Part shown: positions 41,126 through 49,056 of the stretch, piece after piece
How the letters are laid out: every line of letters begins with the position of its first letter
Numbering within the stretch: position 1 is the stretch's first letter
Source of the DNA: Paenibacillus thalictri
Lineage (GTDB): Bacteria > Bacillota > Bacilli > Paenibacillales > NBRC-103111
NCBI RefSeq assembly: GCF_004307995.1
Contig: NZ_SIRE01000031.1
Coordinates: forward strand, 1-64,000
Direction: 5' to 3'
DNA length: 64,000 nucleotides
The notes under the pieces: model-generated
Database searches by the model: none
What the model was told of the DNA's origin: nothing
Seen by the model: only the letters and a program-made list of their open reading frames with translations
Program-made: the position numbers and the translations under genes

Positions 41126-42426
41126 CGGTTACCGGCGGGCAAAAAGCGATTGAACAAGCCGATCTCCTAACCCAATATTACCGGTTGAAGGATTCGAATG
41201 CGCCGATTGCGGTGAATGCGATTGAAAAGCAGCTCCGCTTGCTTGTCGACCGAATTATGAGCGAAGGGGGGCTGTACGCACCCGAGCATGCCGCTGTAGC
41301 ACTGAAGCAAGCGGAAGGGGATCCGTCGGAGGCTGCGTTTCTGATCCGCGCTTACCGTTCCACCCTGCCCCGCAACCATTATTCCCAAGTCATCGAGCCG
41401 GCCGGCATGCGCATCATTCGCCGTATCTCCTCTTCCTTCCGCGATATTCCGGGCGGACAGCTGCTTGGGCCGACTTACGACTATACGCACCGCATGCTGA
41501 AATTTTCGCTCAGAGGCGAAGATGAGCGGGCGATCGAAGAGTTTGTCGATACGTACTTGCGTGATGCTGATCCGGAAGCACAGTCGGTCGCAAACGATCG
41601 TGCAGTTGAGAAACCGGCTGGGGAAAACAATCATGAAGCCTCCGAGCTGCTTCGGGAAAACAACCCTGCTGCTGGCGAGACGAATCGAGAAAACGATCGC
41701 GCTGCTTTGGAGTCCACTCAAGAAAACGGACCGCAGACCGGCGCTCCGCTTACTTTTGTCAAGGTAGCCGATTTGCTGCGCGAGCAAGGGCTGATGGGCA
41801 GAACGGAGCGGAAGGAAATCGAGCCATACGATATTACCCGCGAAAAGCTGACGTTCCCCGCTCCGCGTTCGGCCCGCCTGCAGACGCTGACCCGTGGTGA
41901 AACCGGGGCGATGACCGCTTTGGCCTACAGCAGCATGCGCGGTTACGGCGCGGTGCATCCGACGATCGGCGAGCTGCGTGTCGGCTACGCTCCAGTATAT
42001 GTCCCCTATCCCGGCGGAGACGGCGGCGCTGATGACGATGCGCTGTACATCGGAGAAGTGATGCTGACCGAAGTCGAATCGATTAATTCTTTTACCCAAA
42101 ACCAAGCGGGCAAAATCGAATTTTTACTAGGGTACGGCTTATGCTTCGGCCAAAACGAGCTGAAAGCGATCGCCATGTCCATTCTGGAACGCAGCTTGGA
42201 AACGACCGGCCCGGCACCTGCGCAAGACGAGGAATTCGTGCTGCTGCACATCGACAGCGTGGAGTCCAACGGCTTTGTTTCCCACTTGAAGCTGCCGCAT
42301 TACATTACGTTCCAATCGTCGCTGGACCGCATCCGCGATACGCAAGCCCGCACCGCACAGCCGAAAGAAGAACAGAAAAAGGAGGCAGCCCCTGATGAGA
42401 CCCAACTTCAACCCGCCCGCGTATAA
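41113..42426 (+). CDS. phnI: C-P lyase complex subunit PhnI with internal repeat insertion
   Basis: A 437-residue PhnI; family members are usually about 350-370. The start M-A-Y-V-A-V-T-G-G-Q-K-A-I is classic, as are R-R-I-S-S-S-F-R-D-I-P-G-G-Q-L-L-G-P-T-Y-D-Y-T-H-R-M-L-K-F and A-Y-S-S-M-R-G-Y-G-A-V-H-P-T. Residues 160-214 are an insertion of five 11-residue units, most beginning E-N, hydrophilic and probably disordered. The C-terminal 25 residues (K-E-E-Q-K-K-E) are also extended and overlap phnJ by 32 bases. PhnI is the nucleosidase that joins phosphonate to ribose triphosphate. GGAGGG precedes ATG 41113. Confidence 0.94.
   Translation: MAYVAVTGGQKAIEQADLLTQYYRLKDSNAPIAVNAIEKQLRLLVDRIMSEGGLYAPEHAAVALKQAEGDPSEAAFLIRAYRSTLPRNHYSQVIEPAGMRIIRRISSSFRDIPGGQLLGPTYDYTHRMLKFSLRGEDERAIEEFVDTYLRDADPEAQSVANDRAVEKPAGENNHEASELLRENNPAAGETNRENDRAALESTQENGPQTGAPLTFVKVADLLREQGLMGRTERKEIEPYDITREKLTFPAPRSARLQTLTRGETGAMTALAYSSMRGYGAVHPTIGELRVGYAPVYVPYPGGDGGADDDALYIGEVMLTEVESINSFTQNQAGKIEFLLGYGLCFGQNELKAIAMSILERSLETTGPAPAQDEEFVLLHIDSVESNGFVSHLKLPHYITFQSSLDRIRDTQARTAQPKEEQKKEAAPDETQLQPARV
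41590..41754 (+). repeat. Five degenerate 33-bp tandem units inside phnI
   Basis: Units start at 41590, 41623, 41656, 41689 and 41722; the last four begin GAAAAC exactly 33 bases apart. Peptide units are A-N-D-R-A-V.., E-N-N-H-E-A.., E-N-N-P-A-A.., E-N-D-R-A-A.. and E-N-G-P-Q-T.. (11 residues each). The frame is kept throughout. Confidence 0.88.
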
Positions 42427-43279
42427 TTTTGCCTTTCTGGACGAAGGATCGAAGCGCGAGATCCGCCGCAAATCGTTAAAAGCCGTAGCCATTCCGGGAT
42501 TTCAGGTGCCTTTCGCCTCGCGGGAGCTGCCGATTGGCAGAGGCTGGGGAACCGGCGCGCTCCAGCTTACCTTGTCCTTGATCGGGCAAAGCGATGTGCT
42601 GAAGGTCATCGACCAGGGCAATGACGACAGCGTAAATGCCGTCAGCATCCGCCGCCTGGTAGAAGAAACAAGCGGGATTCGCACGACCGAAGATGCGCTG
42701 GACGCCAGCGTCATTCAATCCCGCCACCGTATTCCCGAAGAAACGCTGCGCCACGGCCAAGTGCTTGTCATGCAGGTGCCGCAGCCGGAGCCGCTGCGCA
42801 AGGTGGAGCCGCGAGAGCGCCAATCGAGAATCAAACATGCCGAGATGGACTACAGCGCGATGTGGCTGACGTTGTACGAAGGCATCGTGAAATGGGGCGA
42901 CATTACGCTTGGCGCGGATTATCCCGTCATGGTGCATGAAAGATATATTATGGCACCTAGCCCAATCCCGCGCTGGGATAACCTGAAGCTGCATCAAGCG
43001 GAACATCTGACGTTATTTGGCGCCGGTCGCGAGAAGAAGATTTACGCCGTCCCTCCTTATACCGACGTACGTCCGCTTGAATTCGAGGATTATCTTTTTC
43101 ACGTGGAATCGTTCGAAGGCAAGGCATGCCGGCATTGCGGCGCAGCCGATACCTTCCTGGACGAAGTGGCCGAAGAGCAAGGCTCCGGGCGGCTGTATCA
43201 ATGCTCGGACACGGCATTTTGCAATAAACGCCAAACGACCGCCAACGCTACATCAAAGGAGGCTATCGTATGTCCTTAA
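42395..43279 (+). CDS. phnJ: C-P lyase (radical SAM) PhnJ
   Basis: A 294-residue PhnJ, the enzyme that cleaves the carbon-phosphorus bond by radical SAM chemistry. The Fe-S motif C-X2-C-X21-C-X5-C (C-R-H-C .. Q-C-S-D-T-A-F-C) near residues 245-275 has exactly the spacing known for PhnJ. The N-terminal F-A-F-L-D-E-G-S-K-R-E-I-R-R and G-R-G-W-G-T-G-A-L-Q-L-T are conserved, and a Gly in this region carries the radical in studied enzymes. It overlaps phnI by 32 bases and phnK by 10. No anomaly is seen. Confidence 0.97.
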   Translation: MRPNFNPPAYNFAFLDEGSKREIRRKSLKAVAIPGFQVPFASRELPIGRGWGTGALQLTLSLIGQSDVLKVIDQGNDDSVNAVSIRRLVEETSGIRTTEDALDASVIQSRHRIPEETLRHGQVLVMQVPQPEPLRKVEPRERQSRIKHAEMDYSAMWLTLYEGIVKWGDITLGADYPVMVHERYIMAPSPIPRWDNLKLHQAEHLTLFGAGREKKIYAVPPYTDVRPLEFEDYLFHVESFEGKACRHCGAADTFLDEVAEEQGSGRLYQCSDTAFCNKRQTTANATSKEAIVCP

Positions 43280-44205
43280 TGTCGAAATTACATCCATCCG
43301 AGCCGGCGGTTCATGAACACGGACGGTTTGAAGCTAATGCTGCCCAGCTAGCAAATGACCCGCATCTGACGGAAACACCCTTACTGCAAGTGCGCGGTTT
43401 AAGCAAACGGTACGGCGCCGGCTGCAGCTTATGCGAGCACCCGGTTTCCGGCGACGATGCGCCGGTCCGCTGCCCGGCCTGCGGCAGCATCTGGGCGTGC
43501 CGCTCGCTCGATTTCCATGTGTACCCCGGCGAAATTCTCGGCGTGGTCGGCGAAAGCGGGTCCGGCAAAAGCACCATGGTGAAATGCCTGTACTTCGACG
43601 AAGCGATTACCGGCGGAGAAATGCGTATTACCGCTTATAAAAACGGCACATCGGAGCTGTTCACCGAGTCTTCGCAGCAGAAACGTTATATCCGCAACCA
43701 TCTGATGGGCATGGTATATCAAAATCCGCTGCTTGGGCTTCGCATGAACTTCTCTTCCAGCGGCAATATTGCGGAGAAGCTGTTCGCCGCCGGCCATTTT
43801 CACGTAGGAACAATCCGCGAGCGCGCGTCCTCCTTGCTTGACCGCGTGGAAATTCCGGTCAGCCGCATGGATGAGCCGCCCAAGCAGTTCAGCGGCGGGA
43901 TGCAGCAGCGCGTGCAAATATCCAAGGCGCTGGCCAACCACCCCCCGCTGCTTCTGCTTGATGAAGTGACCACAGGTCTCGACTTGTCGGTCCAAGCGAA
44001 GGTCATCGATCTGATCCGCGACATTCAACGCGAGCTGCAGGTGGCCATGATTGTCGTATCGCACGATTTGGGCGTCATCCGGATGCTTGCCGACCGCACG
44101 ATGGTGATGCGTAACGGCTGTATCGTTGAGCAAGGCTTAACCGATCAAATTTTAGAGGACCCGCAGCATCCGTACACCCAACTGCTCGTCCATTCACTCT
44201 TGTAA
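43270..44205 (+). CDS. phnK: C-P lyase accessory ATPase PhnK with Cys4 insertion
   Basis: A 311-residue PhnK; the enterobacterial form is about 250. The ATPase core is complete: Walker A G-E-S-G-S-G-K-S-T near residues 94-102, signature Q-F-S-G-G-M-Q-Q-R-V-Q-I-S-K-A-L, and Walker B L-L-L-L-D-E-V-T-T-G-L-D. Two additions stand out: a hydrophilic N-terminal tail of about 37 residues, and an insertion between R-Y-G and C-R-S-L-D-F that carries C-X2-C (52, 55) and C-X2-C-G (68, 71), a zinc-ribbon-like pattern. PhnK binds the PhnJ face of the core complex. GGAGG precedes ATG 43270 inside phnJ. Confidence 0.93.
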   Translation: MSLMSKLHPSEPAVHEHGRFEANAAQLANDPHLTETPLLQVRGLSKRYGAGCSLCEHPVSGDDAPVRCPACGSIWACRSLDFHVYPGEILGVVGESGSGKSTMVKCLYFDEAITGGEMRITAYKNGTSELFTESSQQKRYIRNHLMGMVYQNPLLGLRMNFSSSGNIAEKLFAAGHFHVGTIRERASSLLDRVEIPVSRMDEPPKQFSGGMQQRVQISKALANHPPLLLLDEVTTGLDLSVQAKVIDLIRDIQRELQVAMIVVSHDLGVIRMLADRTMVMRNGCIVEQGLTDQILEDPQHPYTQLLVHSLL

Positions 44206-44220
44206 GGAGGGGCCGACAAC

Positions 44221-44949
44221 ATGCTTAAAGTGCAATCGCTAGCCAAAACGTTCGAATTGTCCATGACCGGCCAAATGAAAATCCGCCCGTTCCGCGACTT
44301 ATCTTTTGAGGTGGGCCGGGGCCAGTTTCTCGGTATTGCCGGACCAAGCGGCATCGGCAAATCGTCGATCCTTAAATGCGTCTACCGTACCTATTTGCCT
44401 ACGGCAGGGTCCATCCTGTACGACTCGGAACTGTACGGCGAGCTCGATTTGGCGCAGGCGACCGAACGCCAGATAGTGCATCTGCGCCGGGCGGAAATCA
44501 GCTACGTCACGCAATTTCTCAAAGTGATCCCGCGTATCCCGGCGCTTGATGTCGTTGCGGAGCGGCTGCTTCTGCGAGGAGCGACCATGGAAGAAGCGCG
44601 CGTTCAAGCACAAGACATGCTGCAGCGGCTTAACATTCCGCAAGATTTGTGGAGCGCGTTTCCCGCCACCTTCAGCGGAGGCGAACAGCAGCGCGTGAAC
44701 CTGGCCCGGGCGCTGATCGCCAGACCTAGGCTGCTCATTCTTGACGAGCCGACCGCTTCGCTTGATCACGATACGACCCTGAAGGTGCTGCAGCTGCTTA
44801 ATGAGATGAAAGAACAAGGCACAACGATGATTGGCGTGTTCCACGACTGGGATGTCATGGGCCGGGTGGCCGACGACATTTTGGACCTGCGGATATGGCA
44901 AGCCTCGCAGAACGCAGCGGAAACCGAACAAATTCCGGCTGCCCGCTAA
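44221..44949 (+). CDS. phnL: C-P lyase accessory ATPase PhnL
   Basis: A 242-residue PhnL with Walker A G-P-S-G-I-G-K-S-S-I-L-K (about residues 41-52), Y-V-T-Q-F-L-K-V-I-P-R-I-P-A-L-D-V-V-A-E (Q-loop, PhnL-specific), signature F-S-G-G-E-Q-Q-R-V-N-L-A-R and Walker B L-L-I-L-D-E-P-T-A-S-L-D. It is an ABC-type ATPase without membrane partner that dimerises with PhnK on the C-P lyase core. AGGAGGGG lies 9 bases before the ATG. Confidence 0.95.
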   Translation: MLKVQSLAKTFELSMTGQMKIRPFRDLSFEVGRGQFLGIAGPSGIGKSSILKCVYRTYLPTAGSILYDSELYGELDLAQATERQIVHLRRAEISYVTQFLKVIPRIPALDVVAERLLLRGATMEEARVQAQDMLQRLNIPQDLWSAFPATFSGGEQQRVNLARALIARPRLLILDEPTASLDHDTTLKVLQLLNEMKEQGTTMIGVFHDWDVMGRVADDILDLRIWQASQNAAETEQIPAAR

Positions 44950-44968
44950 AGAAAAGGAGGATCACTTC

Positions 44969-46171
44969 ATGCACAATGTTTATAAAATTTGCGGCGGATC
45001 CATAGTAACCCCCTCCGGCATATTGGAGAACGGCACACTGGTCGTCGAAAACGGCACTATCGCCGATGTGTCCTCCGTACCTTCGCTTCCCGGCCCCCAT
45101 GATATTGATGCACGCGGTTTGCTGGTGCTGCCGGGTATTATCGATACGCACAGCGACGCCATCGAACATGAGATGCAGCCGCGTCCGGCCAGCTTGTTTC
45201 CGATTGAAATGTCCTTTTACGAGCTGGAGCGGAAGCTTGCCGGCCAAGGGGTCACCACCATCTATCACTCGCTTAGCATGTGGGATGACAATTCGCCGAA
45301 GGAAGTACGCCGCAACCAATCCGTGAAAAATATGATCCGCACCATCCGCCGTTTGTCTTCAGCCGGGCATTTGATCCGGCACCAGTTGCATCTGCGGTTC
45401 GAAATCGTCAATCTAAATGCCGTTCCGCATATCGTCGAGCTGCTTGAGAACGGCGAACTCGATCAAATCTCCTTCATGGACCATACTCCGGGCCAAGGAC
45501 AATACCGCAATCTGGAGGTACAAAAAAAGTTTGTGATGGAGCGCCAGAAGCTTTCCGAAGAGGAAACGCTGCGGGTGCTGGAAGCCCGCAGACAGCAGCC
45601 CAAAGTCAGCCGGGACGATCTGCAGCTTGTCGCCGATCTGGCCCGCAGCAAAGGTGTGCCGCTGGCTTCGCATGACGACGATTCCGTCGAAAAGTTAGAG
45701 CTTGTGCAAGGCTGGAATGCGGCGATCAGTGAATTTCCGATCACGCTGGAAGTCGCTTCCGAAGCCAAACGCAAAGGACTCTACGTTGTAATGGGCGCGC
45801 CCAACGTCATCCTCGGCAAATCGCACAGCAACAATCTGTCGGCGCTGGAAGCGATCAAAGAAGGTCTCGTCGATATTTTGTGTTCCGACTATTATCCGCC
45901 TTCGATGCTGCAGGCCGCGTTCCGTCTTCACGCATTAGGTTACGATCTTCCTTATGCTTTTAACATGATATCGCTAAACCCCGCGAAAGCGCTTGGGATC
46001 TCGGATCGGCTCGGTTCGCTGGAATCCGGCAAAACCGCGGATATTTTGCTAGCACGTATGCACGAAGGCCGTCCGGTCATTGAGAAAGTATTGGTAGGCG
46101 GGCAAACCGTATGCCAGATGGATTATCGGGGCCGAATGGACCATGCTGCGGCGGCTGTTTATTCATTGTAG
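44969..46171 (+). CDS. phnM: PhnM, alpha-D-ribose 1-methylphosphonate 5-triphosphate diphosphatase
   Basis: A 400-residue amidohydrolase-type protein. It has L-P-G-I-I-D-T-H-S-D-A-I-E-H-E (metal ligands, about residue 55), I-S-F-M-D-H-T-P-G-Q-G-Q-Y, L-A-S-H-D-D-D and C-S-D-Y-Y-P-P-S-M-L, all conserved in PhnM. It releases pyrophosphate from the ribose triphosphate intermediate before C-P cleavage. AAAGGAGG 9 bases upstream selects ATG 44969; 46 codons of open frame to the left lie inside phnL. It is the last standard phn gene in the cluster. Confidence 0.95.
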   Translation: MHNVYKICGGSIVTPSGILENGTLVVENGTIADVSSVPSLPGPHDIDARGLLVLPGIIDTHSDAIEHEMQPRPASLFPIEMSFYELERKLAGQGVTTIYHSLSMWDDNSPKEVRRNQSVKNMIRTIRRLSSAGHLIRHQLHLRFEIVNLNAVPHIVELLENGELDQISFMDHTPGQGQYRNLEVQKKFVMERQKLSEEETLRVLEARRQQPKVSRDDLQLVADLARSKGVPLASHDDDSVEKLELVQGWNAAISEFPITLEVASEAKRKGLYVVMGAPNVILGKSHSNNLSALEAIKEGLVDILCSDYYPPSMLQAAFRLHALGYDLPYAFNMISLNPAKALGISDRLGSLESGKTADILLARMHEGRPVIEKVLVGGQTVCQMDYRGRMDHAAAAVYSL

Positions 46172-46222
46172 CCTGTGAGCCCTCAATTCGATTACGGACC
46201 GATACCACAAGGAGGAAGGCGC

Positions 46223-47188
46223 ATGAAACTGAAAGGCATGGGAGTCAGTTTGCCGATCAACGAAACAACAAGCAATTTGGAGCGCCTGAAAGATAAGCTT
46301 CACAAGATTGCCGGGCTTGGGTTCGATACCGTCGAATTGCCTATCCAGGGCATGAATGTCATTAAGAACGGCCGCATTAATGCAAGCAGGCTGCAGGCTT
46401 ATAGAGATCTGCTGAGCAGCTTTCCGCTGCAGTATACGACACATGCCCCGTTTGATTTGAACTTGTTCCGGCAAGGCGATACCTCCGTCGATGAAAAATG
46501 CCTGATGGCTTCAGTGGACATCAGCGGAGCTATAGGCGCCAAAATCATGGTGTATCATGTAGGCCGCTATGTAGGGGAAGAACAGCTGTCCATATCCCAT
46601 TCATGGGCCCGGTATACCGAAGAAGAGAAACAAGCGTTATTGCAATATGAGCAAAAATGGATGCGCACAGCCGGGGACAGGGCTCAAGCATGCGGCGTAA
46701 TGATCGCTATGGAGAACATGAGACCGTACCTTGATTGCGCGGATTACGTCTATGCGCTTTCCCCAAGCGCTCTCGCCGATCAAATCGAAGCCGTCGCGCA
46801 TCCGCACGTTCAAGCCGTGCTGGACACGGGCCATCTGCATATGGCCGTGCATATGTATGGCTTGGATTTGCTGCAGGAACTGAGAAGGCTCGCTCCTTAT
46901 GTGATCCACATGCATCTGCATGACAATTACGGCCGCCCCTGCTACTCCACGGAAAAAAGCCAATATGAGCTCGCTCCGCTCGGACGCGGGGATATGCATG
47001 CGCCGCTTGGCGAAGGAAACCTGCCCTTCCAGCTGATCGCAGCGGAGCTTGGGCCCGGTTTCCACGGATACGTGATCCATGAGGTCAGAGAAATGTACGA
47101 ATCGTTTTGGCCGCAGTTAAGAGAGCGATACGATCAAGCGCTCGGCAAGACAGCAGCCGTTTCTCACAGCACTGCTTCCGGCGTTTGA
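46223..47188 (+). CDS. Sugar phosphate isomerase/epimerase-like TIM-barrel protein
   Basis: A 321-residue xylose-isomerase-like TIM barrel (AP endonuclease family 2 fold). Features are G-F-D-T-V-E-L-P-I-Q-G, Y-T-T-H-A-P-F-D-L-N-L, M-V-Y-H-V-G-R-Y-V, M-I-A-M-E-N-M-R-P and V-L-D-T-G-H-L-H-M, with His, Glu and Asp metal ligands in the expected order. AAGGAGG 8 bases upstream picks ATG 46223. It lies 51 bases after phnM, in line with the operon, so it may process a ribose phosphate released by C-P lyase or act on a particular phosphonate substrate. No exact substrate is evident. Confidence 0.82.
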   Translation: MKLKGMGVSLPINETTSNLERLKDKLHKIAGLGFDTVELPIQGMNVIKNGRINASRLQAYRDLLSSFPLQYTTHAPFDLNLFRQGDTSVDEKCLMASVDISGAIGAKIMVYHVGRYVGEEQLSISHSWARYTEEEKQALLQYEQKWMRTAGDRAQACGVMIAMENMRPYLDCADYVYALSPSALADQIEAVAHPHVQAVLDTGHLHMAVHMYGLDLLQELRRLAPYVIHMHLHDNYGRPCYSTEKSQYELAPLGRGDMHAPLGEGNLPFQLIAAELGPGFHGYVIHEVREMYESFWPQLRERYDQALGKTAAVSHSTASGV

Positions 47189-47360
47189 ACCCGGACGTTT
47201 GAATATGTGCGTTTGACCCCATACGGAACGATCTGGACGGCATAGATGATATCAGCGATACGGAGAACAGTGTCCTGACGATAGAGCAGAAACCAGTAAT
47301 ATGGGGAACAGCATCCTAACGACACAGGAGGCGCCGACAATACGGAGAAAGGAGAGGTCG
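47183..47360 (+). repeat. Degenerate tandem repeats between the TIM-barrel and PHP genes
   Basis: GTTTGA recurs at 47183, 47197 and 47211 (14-base period), the first inside the stop of the preceding gene. Then ATACGG/ATATGG units begin at 47221, 47258, 47299 and 47340 (spacings 37, 41, 41). The second and third units align well (ATA-GG-GAACAG--TCCT-ACGA). No gene is seen here. Confidence 0.6.
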
Positions 47361-47363
47361 ACG

Positions 47364-48245
47364 ATGGCACGCGACATTGTGGATTTGCACTGCCACACCC
47401 ACTATTCGGATAATCCGCTGACGGTGGAGGAAGTGCTGCTTCAAGCAAAGGAACAAGGCGTGAGGTATCTCGCCATCACGGACCATGATACGACAGCGGG
47501 TCTCATCGAAGCGGCCGTATTGGGACGGAAGTATGGCATCGAAATTATACCGGGCATTGAAATCTCGGCATACGATATGCGCCGCAAACGAAGGGCTCAC
47601 ATATTGGGCTATTACGTGGAACCGTTACATCCCGCACTGGAAGCTCTCTGCCGGCCGGTTCTCGAGAGAAGGCACGAAGCATCCCGCACCATCGTACAGC
47701 GGCTGCAGCAGGCCGGTTATTCGATTCGCTGGGAGGATGCGCTTCAATACGGTACGGCAGGCGGTTACGTATATAAGCAGCACATTATGCGCGTGCTCAT
47801 GGATCGCGGGCACTGCGACGACCTGCACGGGGAGCTGCAGCGCACATTGTTTCACCGGGGCGAACCGGGAAAAGCGCCCGGCCTGGCCTATCTGCCCATC
47901 GCTTATGCGGATGCGGTTCAAGCCATTGCCGCCATCCGCGAGGCCGGCGGCGTCGCCGTGCTGGCACACCCGGGCCAGCTCCGCAACTTCGAAGCGATCG
48001 GCGAATGGGTTGATGCCGGGCTCCAGGGCATAGAAGCGCAGCATCCTTCCCATACGCCGGAAGATACCGCTTTGGCCCGAGAATACGCCGCCAAGCACAA
48101 TCTTATCGTAACGGCCGGTTCCGATTTTCACGGACCGTACGGATATCCCGGTTTTCGGCCCGGCTGTTATGACGCCGGTACCGACGCGCTCGCCGCATTG
48201 CGGACAGCAGCTGAGGCCGCTACCAGGTCGCAAATTTCCAAATAA
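47364..48245 (+). CDS. PHP-domain phosphoesterase in the phn operon
   Basis: A 293-residue PHP-family hydrolase. Metal ligands are visible in D-L-H-C-H-T-H-Y-S-D (residues 6-15), I-T-D-H-D-T-T-A, G-I-E-I-S-A-Y, L-A-H-P-G-Q and A-G-S-D-F-H-G. Relatives hydrolyse nucleotide and sugar phosphates. One PHP enzyme type associated with C-P lyase (PhnPP) opens the 5-phosphoribosyl 1,2-cyclic phosphate product. As phnP is absent here, this gene is a good candidate for that step. GAAAGGAGAGG lies 7 bases before ATG 47364. The upstream repeats separate it from the rest, but no terminator is seen. Confidence 0.85.
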   Translation: MARDIVDLHCHTHYSDNPLTVEEVLLQAKEQGVRYLAITDHDTTAGLIEAAVLGRKYGIEIIPGIEISAYDMRRKRRAHILGYYVEPLHPALEALCRPVLERRHEASRTIVQRLQQAGYSIRWEDALQYGTAGGYVYKQHIMRVLMDRGHCDDLHGELQRTLFHRGEPGKAPGLAYLPIAYADAVQAIAAIREAGGVAVLAHPGQLRNFEAIGEWVDAGLQGIEAQHPSHTPEDTALAREYAAKHNLIVTAGSDFHGPYGYPGFRPGCYDAGTDALAALRTAAEAATRSQISK

Positions 48246-48327
48246 CTAATTTTTGCCAAATAATCACTTTTATCCCGGCCCTCCGCAGTGTAATATGGTT
48301 ATTAAATAAGTGAAAAGTGGGGGCCGC

Positions 48328-49032
48328 ATGAACGGGATTATTTGGATCAGCTTGCTTGTCTTGCTTTTGCTTGCCTACGTTGACCGGAGGCGCGACATGA
48401 CAGTCAAGATGTGGCTTATCGTCGCCGGGATGTTTATGTTATGCCAATTTTATATCGACTTGTTCGGCTTATTGATACCTGCGGGTTGTATTGCCGGCCT
48501 TATCTATATGAGGAAAGCAAAAAAGTCCTATTTGTCCAAAGCGCTTATCTTCGGTCTGATTTGCGTATATGCCAATTTTTACCTTCCAAAAATCACTTTA
48601 ACTCAGTTGAAAGAGCAAGTTGAAAACGCCAAATATACGGCGGAGTTTAATCAAGTGAGGGCCGTCTCCCAATATTCTGCGGCTTCAGAGGTGAACGCCA
48701 TCCTGCAGAAGGCGGCCGAGCAGCTGAGGGACAAAAATCCGAAGTCGGAAATTACGATTGACGATCCTCACGTGTTATTCAGCATCTGGGTTCTTACCCA
48801 CAGGGACATGTCGATACAGGACCTGGATTGGTTGTGGTACACAGCTCCGCGGGAGCTGCATTATTATTGGCAGTCGAGCCGCCCCGACCCGCTGACAACG
48901 CTGGAGTATGTTATTTTTAACGAAACGGGGTATATGGGGTTATTCAAAAGAGCGACGGCATCCAGTCCGTTTCTGTTGGAATCGGTTTACGAATTCGACC
49001 GGCTGAAGAACGCAAATCCGGCCATTCCGTAA
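48328..49032 (+). CDS. Hypothetical membrane protein
   Basis: A 234-residue protein I do not recognise. Hydrophobic segments near residues 3-18, 27-48 (two close helices) and 66-84 are followed by a charged, mostly helical soluble part of about 140 residues, with W-L-W-Y-T-A-P-R-E-L-H-Y-Y-W and E-Y-V-I-F-N-E-T-G-Y-M-G. This arrangement suggests a small membrane-anchored protein with a cytoplasmic tail. ATG 48328 is preceded by GTGGGGG at 4-5 bases; GTG 48310 would add six residues. It ends 24 bases before the convergent nos gene. Confidence 0.7.
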   Translation: MNGIIWISLLVLLLLAYVDRRRDMTVKMWLIVAGMFMLCQFYIDLFGLLIPAGCIAGLIYMRKAKKSYLSKALIFGLICVYANFYLPKITLTQLKEQVENAKYTAEFNQVRAVSQYSAASEVNAILQKAAEQLRDKNPKSEITIDDPHVLFSIWVLTHRDMSIQDLDWLWYTAPRELHYYWQSSRPDPLTTLEYVIFNETGYMGLFKRATASSPFLLESVYEFDRLKNANPAIP

Positions 49033-49056
49033 GCTCTCAGCGTCGCCCTTTGATGC

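Noticed and set aside
40823..41754. Tandem repeats in phn genes considered as a CRISPR-like array
   Set aside because: Units are contiguous without unique spacers, keep the reading frame and are degenerate, so they are coding minisatellites.
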